Source: Enterococcus rotai (GTDB lineage Bacteria > Bacillota > Bacilli > Lactobacillales > Enterococcaceae). From it: a stretch of DNA of 64,000 nt. The notes beneath the pieces were generated by a model that worked only from the letters and a program-made list of their open reading frames with translations, made no database searches and was not told where the DNA came from. Position 1 is the stretch's first letter, and every line of letters starts with the position of its first letter. Of the stretch, positions 44,594 through 53,799 are shown piece after piece. Made by a program: the position numbers and the translations under genes. The stretch spans positions 744,001-808,000 of the forward strand of contig NZ_CP013655.1 in the NCBI RefSeq assembly GCF_001465345.1, in the 5' to 3' direction.

Positions 44594-46375
44594 CTATTTT
44601 TTTCTCTTTAACACATAGGCTCCGATTAAAGCCAAAGCGATTATTGCCAAGCCGGCAACGAGAGCTACATAACTATCTTTACTTCCTGCTTTTGGCAATT
44701 GTTCTTTTGGGTTTGCAGCATTGCGTTTTGAAGCATTTAAAAGAACTTTTTTTGCTTGTGGTTCTTTCGTTGCTTCTTTGACAGGTATTAACTCACCTTC
44801 TGCATGACCGTTTGTTTTGATTTCTTCTTTTATAGGCTTATCTTGGCGCACTTCTACCTCTTTGCCGGAAACTGGCGGTTCTAGGGATGGAACTTCTGTT
44901 ACCTCAACACTCTCTGGTTCAATTGGGTTGATTTCTTCTAATTTAGTTGATTCGTCTTCGATGGTTTCGACCTGCTCATCAACATAGATTTCAGGCTGTT
45001 CTTCTTTCGCTTTGTTTAGTTCGTCTTCTTGACTTTCTTTCGCCTTTTCTTCCTCGATCGGTTGGATCTCGCCTAATTCCCCTGATTCATCTTCGATGAT
45101 TTCAGTCTGTTCACCAACATGGATTTCGGGTTGTTCTTCTTTTGCTTTATTTAATTCTTCTTCTTGGCTTTCTTTCGCCTTTTCTTCCTCGATTGGTTGG
45201 ATCTCGCCTAATTCTCCTGATTCATCTTCGATGATTTCAGTTTGTTCACCAACGTGGATTTCGGGTTGTTCTTCTTTTGCTTTATTTAATTCTTCTTCTT
45301 TCGTTTCTGTCGGATGTTCAGGATCAAGCGGCGTGATTTCTTCCAACTGACCTGATTCATCTTCGATGATTTCTTCATGTTCAACAGGCTCTTTTACTCG
45401 TTCGCTTTCATCACCTGTGGCATTGCCATCTAAAAAGATATTTTTCACTTTATGCGTCGCTGTCTCATACGCCGCTTTTTCATAATACAGTTGGTAATTG
45501 ATTTGGCAATCGTTGGTAAAGTTTGGTTGTTTTTTGCCTGCTTCCGTTATAGTTGCAGTGTACATGATTGAAAATGAAGCCAAACGTGCTTTTTCGCGAT
45601 AAAGACGAATTACAAAAGCATTATCTGCACCAAATTCCACTGTACCGTATCGTTGATTTTCAAATTCTTCCAAGCTTAACGTTGACCGACCTAAGTAATT
45701 ATCAATAGTAAAGATAAAACTATCTTTATTTAACACTTGACCTCCACCAGATTTATCTGTCAAAACAATATCATTACCTAGTTCGCTTTTATTCAAATTC
45801 GCATTTAAAAACCAACGGATTTGACCGGATTTCCCTAGTAAGTCTCCTGTTTTATAAAAGAAAGGTTTCTCGCCTTCCACACCACCACCTGTATGGCCTT
45901 TGATCACAATATTTGGTACGGTGATTGACGTGCCAAGATTTGCTGGTACCTCGTTCACTGTATTTTCTGCCACATTTTTTACACGTACACCAAAAGTAAA
46001 CTCACCACGGACATGATTAAGTTGATCCACTTTCTCGTTGAATGTAGCAATTACTTTATCTTTATAGACACGGACTATCCCTAATCCATTTAAATCAATT
46101 TCACGTGGTGCGCTATCAGAGTCTGCGAGACCTTCGAGCTCTTTTGGCAATGCTAAAGTCAATGTATCTCCAGCCTTTAACGTTGTACCAGATTTTTCAC
46201 TAAAATTTACTCGAATAGAGGTAAGTTCACCATCTGATAATTCTGTTTTATCAAAATGAATCGAGTCAACAAATCCTCCACTACTTAGTTCCGCTGCCAA
46301 TGACTGCTCACTAAAACCAAGGAATCCTAAAAACCCTACAAACATTACTACACACCATGATAATTTTTTTAACAT
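44594..46375 (-). CDS. Cell-wall-anchored adhesin with Glu-rich 45-aa repeats
   Basis: 593 aa. Signal peptide (LSWCVVMFVGFLGFLGF, then AELSSGG). Residues about 30-320 look like Cna/SdrG-type adhesin domains (VDSIHFDKTELSDGELTSI; NKDSFIFTIDNYLGRSTLS). From about 330 to 475 there are three to four 45-residue repeats containing IIEDESGELGEIQPIEEEK and ELNKAKEEQPEIHVGEQ. The end is a sorting signal LPKAG, a hydrophobic helix and KRKK. Gly replaces the usual T-G arrangement (LPKAG rather than LPxTG), so sortase use may differ. Likely binds host or other surfaces. Confidence 0.88.
   Translation of the reverse strand: MLKKLSWCVVMFVGFLGFLGFSEQSLAAELSSGGFVDSIHFDKTELSDGELTSIRVNFSEKSGTTLKAGDTLTLALPKELEGLADSDSAPREIDLNGLGIVRVYKDKVIATFNEKVDQLNHVRGEFTFGVRVKNVAENTVNEVPANLGTSITVPNIVIKGHTGGGVEGEKPFFYKTGDLLGKSGQIRWFLNANLNKSELGNDIVLTDKSGGGQVLNKDSFIFTIDNYLGRSTLSLEEFENQRYGTVEFGADNAFVIRLYREKARLASFSIMYTATITEAGKKQPNFTNDCQINYQLYYEKAAYETATHKVKNIFLDGNATGDESERVKEPVEHEEIIEDESGQLEEITPLDPEHPTETKEEELNKAKEEQPEIHVGEQTEIIEDESGELGEIQPIEEEKAKESQEEELNKAKEEQPEIHVGEQTEIIEDESGELGEIQPIEEEKAKESQEDELNKAKEEQPEIYVDEQVETIEDESTKLEEINPIEPESVEVTEVPSLEPPVSGKEVEVRQDKPIKEEIKTNGHAEGELIPVKEATKEPQAKKVLLNASKRNAANPKEQLPKAGSKDSYVALVAGLAIIALALIGAYVLKRKK
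44945..45385 (-). repeat. 135-bp coding repeats in the adhesin
   Basis: The phrase CAAC(A/G)T(G/A)GATTTC(G/A)GG recurs at about 44980, 45115 and 45250, exactly 135 bp apart, which is 45 codons. Copies 2 and 3 are nearly identical in DNA; the outer ones have diverged. Confidence 0.88.
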
Positions 46376-46820
46376 CTTTTATACATCATCTCTTCCTCTG
46401 ATTGATATAGACCAATATGTATTCTTTATTACTTTTATAAATAGCAACTTTTCTGATGTTAAACAAAAAGTAAATCTGTGTCAAAGAATATACACTTTAG
46501 ATTTAATTATAACGATTGTTTTTTATAATTTTTGAAATAAAATAATCAACTGAGCAATTCCAAAGGATTTTTATTAAAAAAATCCCAACCTATTCTATCA
46601 TAACTCCTCCTTACATAAATCATTGAATAAATATAAATCTATCATAGTACTATAGTCAACAAGTCAGTACTGATACCCTTTTATAAAAATGTATCCATCA
46701 GAATCTCCATTCTTTTATTTGATTATAATTTTAAACTACGTTAAACTTTTAGAAAGTTCACTTTAGCTTAAATTATTATATATATATCTTTTATTTCATA
46801 AAAAGAGGGAGCGATAACCG
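46376..46820. other. AT-rich divergent intergenic region
   Basis: 445 bases between the adhesin (minus) and the hydrolase (plus). Very AT-rich, with no open frame, RNA or repeat that I can support. It should contain both promoters. Confidence 0.45.
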
Positions 46821-47819
46821 ATGTGTACAAGTATTACAATGACAACGAAAGATCAACATGTTTTATTGGCAAGAACAATGGACTTTGCAGTTGTTCTAGA
46901 AGCCGAACCAACGTTTATTCCACGGAATAAATTTGCATTTGTTAATGACGAAAATGATGATCGTAAAAATGACTATGCCTTTGTAGGAATGGCGCGACAA
47001 GTAGATAACGGACACTTTGTTTTTGCCGATGGCTTAAATGAAAAAGGACTTTCCTGCGCAGCCCTCTACTTTTCAGGTTATGCTGACTACAATAGTCAAG
47101 ATACTTCTAAAAAATATACTTTAGCTCCACATGATGTTGCCCCATTTTTGCTTTCCACTTGTTCAACTATTGAAGAAGTAACACGTACAATGGAAAATGC
47201 GCAGGTTGAAAATACAGCGCTAGATTTCTTAGGAATCGTCCTACCGCTTCATTGGGTCATCACAGATAAAACTGGGAAAAGCATTGTCGTTGAATTTACG
47301 GAACAAACGTTGCACATTCATGAAAACACGATTGGCGTTATGACAAATAGCCCTGATTACAAGTGGCACACAACAAATTTAAGAAATTACATTGGGCTTC
47401 AACCCGAACAGAAAACAGAAGTTCATTTAAAAGATATGGTGATGAAACCTTTTGGTGAAGGTGCTGGTGCATTTGGTCTTCCAGGTGATTTTACTCCACC
47501 ATCAAGATTTGTCAGAGCAGCCTTCTTGAAAGCTTGCTTACAAGATGTTCAAACGGAGTTAGACGGTGTTACGTCTATGTTTCATGTGCTTGCTAATGTC
47601 GATATCCCTAAAGGTGTTGTAAAAACAACGCAAGCTTATGATTATACTCAATATACTTCTGTTATGGTAAATAGTTCATTGAATTATTATTATAAGACAT
47701 ACAATAATCAGCGTATCCGCTGTATCCAATTAGAAAATGAAGATTTTGATGCGACTTCTGGTAAAATCTGGTCTAGTGGTGATTCGGAAGATATATTGTA
47801 TCGAAATCGTAAAAAATAA
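46821..47819 (+). CDS. Choloylglycine hydrolase family enzyme (bile salt hydrolase / penicillin V acylase-like)
   Basis: 332 aa, ATG behind AAGAGGGAGCGATAACCG. MCTSI exposes Cys2 as the N-terminal nucleophile after removal of Met. Other Ntn active-site residues are present: Asp in ARTMDF, Asn in GLNEKGLSCAAL, and the Asn of MTNSPDYKWHTTNLRNY. The family cleaves amide bonds in conjugated bile salts, penicillin V or acyl-homoserine lactones. Bile salt hydrolase fits a gut enterococcus, but the substrate cannot be fixed from sequence alone. Confidence 0.88.
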   Translation: MCTSITMTTKDQHVLLARTMDFAVVLEAEPTFIPRNKFAFVNDENDDRKNDYAFVGMARQVDNGHFVFADGLNEKGLSCAALYFSGYADYNSQDTSKKYTLAPHDVAPFLLSTCSTIEEVTRTMENAQVENTALDFLGIVLPLHWVITDKTGKSIVVEFTEQTLHIHENTIGVMTNSPDYKWHTTNLRNYIGLQPEQKTEVHLKDMVMKPFGEGAGAFGLPGDFTPPSRFVRAAFLKACLQDVQTELDGVTSMFHVLANVDIPKGVVKTTQAYDYTQYTSVMVNSSLNYYYKTYNNQRIRCIQLENEDFDATSGKIWSSGDSEDILYRNRKK

Positions 47820-47834
47820 TCCGTTAAACAGGCT

Positions 47835-47879
47835 AAAGAGAGCAACAACCGTTTTTTGATAGGTTGTTGCTCTCTTTAT
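47835..47879. terminator. Bidirectional terminator
   Basis: AAAGAGAGCAACAACC pairs perfectly with GGTTGTTGCTCTCTTT around an 11-nt loop. It serves the hydrolase (plus) and the XRE regulator (minus). Confidence 0.88.
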
Positions 47880-47887
47880 GTTTCTGC

Positions 47888-48634
47888 CTATATTCTTTGC
47901 CCAACGATTTCTTGTCTTTTATTAAGCGTTTGTTTCAATAGTTCTATATATTCTTTTTGGTATTTTTTCAGATAAACGTTCAAAGACTGTTCTTTTTCAT
48001 CTGACCAACTTGGATCGCTTTTTATTAAATTACTAAACTCATCTACTTCGACAGTTGCATCGTATTTTACTTTTGGATCATTGGCTTTTGAAATCACTAC
48101 ATATCGTTTATCATCTTCTTTAACTTTAACCACTAATTTGTCTTTGCGAGCTATGACCCATGGCCTATGTTCTTTTAGGGGAATAGGATTGAAGCCTGTT
48201 TCCATAATATAGGTTGCATACAAAACGTCATCCTCTTCTAAAGCATAACTCCCTGAGTATCGATAATCATCTTGCTTCCATGAATAGGTAGCCAGATTCT
48301 TTAAATAATGCTTTTCATCCAGTCTTAGTTTGGTATTAAAGCCGACATAGATCAAAGCCAGTACGCCAATCCCAAATAATATCCGTTTGTAATACTTGTT
48401 CCATTTCATTTTTTTGGATAAATCTTTTGTCATTTCCGCATCCTCCCGCAATAAGTTATCAAGAGAGATACCAAACAAATCGCTGATTGCGACAATCGTT
48501 TCTAAATCCGGATAGTTTCTACCCACTTCCCAACTGGAAACAGTAGAGCGTGAAACATTTAATAACTCACTTAATTGTTCTTGCGTCAGTTCTTTTTTTA
48601 ATCGTTGTTCTTTGATTTTATCGCCGATGTTCAT
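47888..48634 (-). CDS. XRE-family regulator with membrane segment
   Basis: The ATG at 48634 (MNIGDKIKEQRLKKELTQEQ) follows AAAGAGGTGATACC. The 248-aa protein has an HTH domain at 1-65 (LTQEQLSELLNVSRSTVSSW, YPDLETIVAISDLF), one membrane helix at about 85-103 (RILFGIGVLALIYVGF) and an outside domain of about 140 residues. It resembles the XRE-membrane regulator at 6402 in design. The extracytoplasmic part could sense a signal. Confidence 0.83.
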   Translation of the reverse strand: MNIGDKIKEQRLKKELTQEQLSELLNVSRSTVSSWEVGRNYPDLETIVAISDLFGISLDNLLREDAEMTKDLSKKMKWNKYYKRILFGIGVLALIYVGFNTKLRLDEKHYLKNLATYSWKQDDYRYSGSYALEEDDVLYATYIMETGFNPIPLKEHRPWVIARKDKLVVKVKEDDKRYVVISKANDPKVKYDATVEVDEFSNLIKSDPSWSDEKEQSLNVYLKKYQKEYIELLKQTLNKRQEIVGQRI

Positions 48635-48857
48635 GGTATCACCTCTTTCTCTTTTATTATCTTGATAACTGCTATTAAAGGATAGCCACTTTTTATACCA
48701 TTCTTGGATTTTGCGTTGATACAATTCGTATCATGTTGATTCATCAAGGTTTCTAGGAATCCATACTTAAACATTATAACAAAAATCTTCATGATTTATT
48801 GTCTTTAGAAAAGAAAAAATCTAGTCATTTCTATACTATACAAGCATATCACACATT

Positions 48858-49378
48858 CATTTTTCTACTCACCAACCATTTGCTCATCTCAGGGTCGGCA
48901 TGAGAGAACAATTGGCTTTCGCCTTCATTCAATGTAGCAATCGCTATTTTGTCTTCTTCAGATAACGTAAAATCAAAACAGCTAGATTTTCAGCCATGCG
49001 TTCTGGGTTAACTGATTTTGCCAGAACAATAATCTCTTGTTCTATCAACCAGCGAACAATGACTTGAGCGACTGATTTATGATACTTTTTGTCTGCTGAT
49101 TAAAAGGAGTGATCTCGATTTGATTGATTTGAGGAGTAACTTTATTGAACTCAGTTCGGTCCACGGCAAACATAGCCTAGTCCTAAACGGTCAAGTGAAC
49201 GCTGAAATGAAGTCTTTAAGCCATCGTCAGAACCATTTTCTACCCATATTTTTGTCGTAACAAATAATGCTTCACGTGGTACACCAAAAGCTCCGAGTCC
49301 ACGTCCTACTGCTTTTTCCGCATCTTTAGGATCGGTGATTTAATACGTACCAAAGCCAAAGATTGATACTTTATTTTA
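48858..49378 (-). pseudogene. Aldo/keto reductase, degraded
   Basis: Pieces of an aldo/keto reductase (2,5-diketogluconate reductase type) appear in order on the minus strand but in shifting frames. First DPKDAEKAVGRGLGAFGVP and ALFVTTKIWV, then LKTSFQRSLDRLGLGY; after a deletion of the middle part, SVAQVIVRWLIEQEIIVLAKS and NPERMAENL, and an end near SHADPEMSKWL. The catalytic middle is largely missing. The MerR regulator directly upstream probably once controlled it, since MerR-AKR pairs are common in enterococci. Confidence 0.85.
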
Positions 49379-49789
49379 TTGGTTCCTCTTCCAAAGCTTC
49401 TCAACATTATCAGCTGTGACTTCGCCTGATTTAAATTGAGCGATGTGGTCATCATACGTATCGATTTTATACTGAAGTAGATTACGTGTTTCAGTCATTT
49501 GTTTTAATTTCACATCGATTTCTTCTAGTTGATCTTTTAAGATTTGTTTTTGAGCTTGTTCAACATCTTTTCCAAGTTGAGAAAGTGTTGCAAATTCAAT
49601 CAAAGATTCGATCGATACTCCTGCGTGACGTAAACTTTTAGCTAGATATATCCAATTCAGATCTCTTGTTGTGTAAACCCGATAACCATTTTTATCCCGT
49701 TCGATCGGTGGGATCACACCCACTCGTTCATAATAACGAACGGTATCTGTCGTTAGACCAAACATTTCTGCTGCTTCTTTACTGTTCAT
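49376..49789 (-). CDS. MerR-family transcription regulator
   Basis: 137 aa, ATG behind AAGGAGGAAACTAAA. The HTH starts MNSKEAAEMFGLTTDTVRYYE and continues RVGVIPPIERDKNGYR, then a dimerisation helix (LKDQLEEIDVKLKQMTETRNLL). No Cys cluster, so not a metal sensor; closest to the small-molecule/AdhR-like group. Its likely target, the reductase downstream, is broken, so the regulator may be an orphan. Confidence 0.9.
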   Translation of the reverse strand: MNSKEAAEMFGLTTDTVRYYERVGVIPPIERDKNGYRVYTTRDLNWIYLAKSLRHAGVSIESLIEFATLSQLGKDVEQAQKQILKDQLEEIDVKLKQMTETRNLLQYKIDTYDDHIAQFKSGEVTADNVEKLWKRNQ

Positions 49790-49811
49790 TTTAGTTTCCT
49801 CCTTTGAGCAT

Positions 49812-50393
49812 TTACTCTAAACTTGAAAAATCATGATTGATGATTTCTAGTAGCTTAAACGTATCATGCTTAAATTCAAACTTCAAAATGCAACAATTGC
49901 CTAATCTATCTTTTTGATCGACTTCACTAGTATGCGCCCAGTTTCGCATAAACTGTCGACACGCTGCACCATGGGAGACTGCTAAAACAGTTGTACCTGC
50001 TTCTTTCATGATGTTCATTAGGGTTTCAGATACACGTTCTCTAAATTGAAACTCCTCTTCCCCACCATATCCAGCAAAGAAATCCCCATATGGTAATGGC
50101 GGATTCAATGATTCACTTTCCGACTCAAATCGCCCAAAATTCCATTCTTTTAACCCTTTTACTCTTTTATAAGGCATGTCCGTGACTTGTTCTAACGTAT
50201 CGCTTGCTCGTTCAGACGTTGAAGCGTACGCATCGTCAAATACGATGTTATGCTTCTTGAAGTAATTCCCTGCAATTTGAGCTTGTCTAATCCCCTTTTC
50301 GGTCAGTGGCGAATCACACCAGCCTTGGATTTTTTTCTGCTGATTGAATAACGTTTCCCCGTGTCTCATCAAATATAATGTTTTGGTCATCAT
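49812..50393 (-). CDS. Histidine phosphatase (phosphoglycerate mutase-like)
   Basis: The ATG at 50393 (MMTKTLYLMRHGETLFNQQ) with GAGGGCAAG close by is preferred; a TTG frame to 50495 would add a hydrophobic stretch but has no ribosome site. The 193-aa product has the RHG motif (LMRHGETLFN), Arg in GWCDSPLT, acid/base Glu in WNFGRFESE and the second His in AVSHGAACR. Substrate unknown; phosphosugars or alpha-ribazole phosphate are usual. Confidence 0.87.
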   Translation of the reverse strand: MMTKTLYLMRHGETLFNQQKKIQGWCDSPLTEKGIRQAQIAGNYFKKHNIVFDDAYASTSERASDTLEQVTDMPYKRVKGLKEWNFGRFESESESLNPPLPYGDFFAGYGGEEEFQFRERVSETLMNIMKEAGTTVLAVSHGAACRQFMRNWAHTSEVDQKDRLGNCCILKFEFKHDTFKLLEIINHDFSSLE

Positions 50394-50527
50394 CTTGCCC
50401 TCATTTCTATTCGTTGAGTTTATCATAAACCATGAAGTGAACTCCAAGGCAAGCAAAAAGAGGCCTAGACAAAAGCTTATTTTCGAAGCCTTCAACTCTT
50501 AGTGCTTTAGCACTTAGAATTTGATGT

Positions 50528-50632
50528 GATCGAAGTATAACGTAGTAGCTGCTTTTTTCTCGCCGTTTATTCGGATTTAGAGCACGAAACGAATCTGATC
50601 TTTAGTTTTGTCCCACGCACTTTCCTACGATT
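50528..50632. repeat. Dispersed intergenic repeat, copy 4
   Basis: In inverted orientation: AGCTGCTTTTTTCTCGCC, GTTTATTCGGAT, then GATCTTTAGTTTTGTCCCACGC. The first part matches the copies at 7008, 17690 and 32625, and the last part shares the AACAAAACTGATCTTTAGTT-like hairpin core at 26201. No gene lies in this region. Confidence 0.6.
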
Positions 50633-50681
50633 AGTCAAGTAATCGGCCTTCATCATGCCAAACACCCTACATTTTTGCAGC

Positions 50682-51197
50682 CTATGTATTTTTCAGAAAT
50701 TTATCCAGTCGCTTCTCAAGTAACTCTGGCTGATGTTTATAATTTTGGATCGTGTCAATACGGATACGCCGATATAATTCTGGGAAGGTCAAGAATTTTT
50801 CATAAATTTCCATGTCTGCTTTTAGTTTCTCTGCTATGATTTCGTCAATTTCAAAAGACTCTTCTGACATATCAGGTAAAACGTTTCTACCTTGATCGGT
50901 CATCAAGCCTAATCTTTCCATACGGCGGGAGCGTTCTTTATTCAGCTCCGTCCAGGGACTTTTTTTGGCTCTAGGCGAAAGTCGTTGAGCAGTTTGTGTA
51001 TCAGAGACTTTCTTCTTGATGCCATCGATCCAGCCGAAGCAAAGAATTTCTTCTACCGCATCTAGGTATTGTATTTTATTGAGTTCTGGTTTGATGCTAA
51101 CGATGATCCAGCAGTATTTTTTGGTTGTGCTGTTGGCTTCTAACCAGTTTCGTAATTCTTGTCTGGTCGTTATGGGTAGTAGATTATCTATTTCCAC
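50682..51197 (-). CDS. YdeI/OmpD-associated family protein
   Basis: 171 aa, GTG start behind AGAGGAGTTGTACTAAA. The family markers are LRNWLEANSTTKKYCWIIV, DAVEEILCFGWIDGIKKK, RLSPRAKKSPWTELNKER, and a helical C-terminus. These proteins are small and cytosolic; some have been linked to bacteriocin protection, but the biochemical role is unsettled. It stands alone. Confidence 0.83.
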   Translation of the reverse strand: MEIDNLLPITTRQELRNWLEANSTTKKYCWIIVSIKPELNKIQYLDAVEEILCFGWIDGIKKKVSDTQTAQRLSPRAKKSPWTELNKERSRRMERLGLMTDQGRNVLPDMSEESFEIDEIIAEKLKADMEIYEKFLTFPELYRRIRIDTIQNYKHQPELLEKRLDKFLKNT

Positions 51198-51338
51198 TTT
51201 AGTACAACTCCTCTTAGTTAATTAAAAATACTATACAATAATCCAACTAAAAAATGAAAATACTCACTCTCTTATTATGGCGTTACAGCTACTTACCATA
51301 AAATCACAGCTTTATATTTTCCCTTTTGAACAAGTTCA

Positions 51339-51962
51339 TTAAAAAATACATTTAATTGTACCCCATATGATTTGAATCCCACTCTTGACTGATATTATAC
51401 TCTCCTGATCCAGAGACTGTTCCAACTTTAATTGGTTATGCCTCACCTTTGTATAAAGGTACTTCGTTAAATCATTTACTTTATACAAAATTGGCCTTGA
51501 TAGAATTTCACTCGGATTCTCTTCACTTGTCAAAGGCTGCTCTAATGTTACAGTCAAAGTCCAAAAAGTTTTACTATTTCGAGTATCCCAAATAATCAAT
51601 GGGATATCATATACAGGTTGATCTTCTTTAATAAAAGGATGCGTTAAATAAATTTCACCAAAGCTTAAACTTGATGGAAACGATTCAATAAACTATTTAC
51701 CTTTAAACTTATAGAATACCGAAATGCACTCGAGTTCAATTGGAATGGAAAATTTTGAACTAGGAGATTTTATCAATTCATACTGTTCTTTTCTTGGTCC
51801 CTTGAATGGCTTTATTAAATAGATTTTTAATTCTGGTATGGGGGCAGACTTTGGTAGTCGATTACTGTTTTTCAAAATCATGTTAACTTTTAATTTTTCA
51901 TAGTTACCAGTCAATTGAAATTCTAATTTGTTTGAGTCGTTTTCTATAATACCTTCCAGCAA
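51339..51962 (-). pseudogene. WxL-domain protein fragment with an in-frame stop
   Basis: Two open stretches (51962-51693 and 51599-51339) are in the same frame and separated only by a TAG at 51695-51693 and 31 more codons without a start. The joined C-terminal part has KTFWTLTVTLEQPL, SRPILYKVNDLTKYLY and IQIIWGT, which fits the WxL cell-wall-binding domain. The 5' end lacks a signal peptide and ribosome site, so it is also truncated. Remnant of a WxL surface protein. Confidence 0.65.
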
Positions 51963-52278
51963 TACATTGTTACGTCAATGATTTTATGTGTTTGTTTGAT
52001 TTCATCTGTGTTGATACTGTTTTCTTTGGCTTCTCCTAAAGAAAGCATCCTTATGTTACACATTTTCATTCTCTGTTGCTTTTTCTATGTACTATATTTT
52101 TTATATCTAACTAAAATAATATTATATTATTTCATTTTATTTTGTTTCCAATATCGTTTCTCCCCTGATAAGTTATTGAAATATCATTATATTTTTTAAA
52201 TAAATGCTAATAATATACGCTTAGAAACTATCCATGTTATGATAGTCTCAAGATTTTAAAAGGAGTTGTTCAAACAAC
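51963..52278. other. AT-rich intergenic region before mga-like gene
   Basis: 316 bases, very AT-rich. A short plus-strand open frame (51978-52199) is Phe/Leu/Ile-rich chance reading without a ribosome site. It should contain the promoter of the Mga-like regulator. Confidence 0.4.
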
Positions 52279-53769
52279 ATGGAAACTATTTTTATGAAGA
52301 AAAATGAAACCCTTCGTTTCGAGCTATTAAAGCAACTTCTATATGCAAAATCTGGCGCAACTTCCCAACAAATGATGGATTTGTTCGCGCTCTCAAGTAA
52401 AACGTTTTATCGTTACAAAAAACAACTCAGTGATGATTTAAATACTGTATTCCCACAAGGTGACGTTACGATCCAGAAGAAAAAACTCCTTTATGTCATT
52501 GAACTAGCACCTTCACTGACATTTAGTTATGTTCTCGACTCTATGAGGCTTTATTACATAAGAATCTCACAAAAATTTTCAATTCTTGAAGCCGTCTTAA
52601 AAAGACATTATATTTCTGTTGAAGCATTAGCGCAGGATCTAAATTTAAGTCCCTCTCATGTTTACTCGAATTTAACGTTTCTTAATAAGATCCTACGTCC
52701 TTTTGAATTGAAAATTTCTTTCTCTTCCTCTATTTATAAAACAAATTTTCAAGGAGCTGAACTAAATATCCGTACTTTAGGATTTGTATTGTTTTGGAAT
52801 GTTTTTAAAGGGTTAGAATGGCCTTTCGCGAAAACACCAAATTCTTACAAGACACTTCCTTCAGCTGTGAATGAACAAAGACTTTCGCCTTCACAACAAA
52901 CTAGACTTAGATATTTTCAAAATGTTACCTACTGGCGTACGATATATAGAAAAGAAAGTTTAACACTATCGCAAGAGTTTAAGGATTATCTTGTCCACTT
53001 TGAATCCGTAGCACCTACGAAATTATTTTCAACTTTAGAAAATATAGACCTTGAACAAATCAATCTGAAAGATGAAGCCTACTTTTTTGGCTTTCTATCA
53101 AGATTTCTTATTGCAAATATTGATTCAGTTGAAGAAAGACAAGTGATTACCCAATCACTTGTCCAGTCAAAGTTACCATTAGCTGAGCTGACCACACGAA
53201 CTTTAGACAAGCTTTTAACTACGTTTAAAGTGAAACTATCCCCTGATAGTTATCTGGAAAACTACTATTTATTAATTATTTGCTTAATTTATATCCGTTT
53301 TATTGGGATCAATTTCAGAAAATTTCTTGTTGACGACACAACGGTTTCTAAAGCGAACTGGTTTTCTTCTGATGAATCGTCTTATCGTTCTTTCGTAAAA
53401 GAGACTCTTGGCAAAGAGCCTTTAGTACGCAAACATCTGAACGCTGGTCTTGTCTCTTTTATGGCAAAATTTTTCAACTCTATTTTGAAAAGTGGAGAAA
53501 GAGAGGCTAAGTTACGAATTTTCATTCAACATTCTAACAATCATTTTATTTATGATTTTGTTAAGAATAATTTACTCACCATTTTTGGTGATACAACGTT
53601 AGAATTTACTTTTGATGTAGAGGAGGCCGATGTGATTATTTCAGATGCTTTTGAAGGAGAGCGTTCTAATGAACGAACATTTCATTTTGAACATTCTCAT
53701 GACCAAATCTCTTGGAGAGAGTTAATTCTTTTTATTAGTGGAAAGATCTATACATTGCATAATGCTTGA
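52279..53769 (+). CDS. Mga-like transcription regulator, intact
   Basis: 496 aa; ATG at 52279 behind AAAAGGAGTTG (an ATG five codons later is possible). N-terminal winged HTH LFALSSKTFYRYKKQLSDDL, second HTH LKRHYISVEALAQDLNLSPSHVYSNLTFLN (split, two helices), a long helical PRD-like middle, and an EIIB-like C-terminus (KLRIFIQHSNNHFIYDFVK, TFDVEEADVIISDAF). Its convergent neighbour is a broken relative. Probably controls surface-protein genes nearby. Confidence 0.82.
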   Translation: METIFMKKNETLRFELLKQLLYAKSGATSQQMMDLFALSSKTFYRYKKQLSDDLNTVFPQGDVTIQKKKLLYVIELAPSLTFSYVLDSMRLYYIRISQKFSILEAVLKRHYISVEALAQDLNLSPSHVYSNLTFLNKILRPFELKISFSSSIYKTNFQGAELNIRTLGFVLFWNVFKGLEWPFAKTPNSYKTLPSAVNEQRLSPSQQTRLRYFQNVTYWRTIYRKESLTLSQEFKDYLVHFESVAPTKLFSTLENIDLEQINLKDEAYFFGFLSRFLIANIDSVEERQVITQSLVQSKLPLAELTTRTLDKLLTTFKVKLSPDSYLENYYLLIICLIYIRFIGINFRKFLVDDTTVSKANWFSSDESSYRSFVKETLGKEPLVRKHLNAGLVSFMAKFFNSILKSGEREAKLRIFIQHSNNHFIYDFVKNNLLTIFGDTTLEFTFDVEEADVIISDAFEGERSNERTFHFEHSHDQISWRELILFISGKIYTLHNA

Positions 53770-53799
53770 GCAACTATCGTGATTGAAACTATCACTACT

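Noticed and set aside
45096-45350. Ser-rich plus-strand frame inside the adhesin gene
   Set aside because: Antisense reading of the adhesin repeats; no signals of its own.
51978-52199. 73-codon plus-strand hydrophobic frame as a small membrane protein
   Set aside because: Phe/Tyr/Leu runs from T-rich DNA, no ribosome site and no start context.
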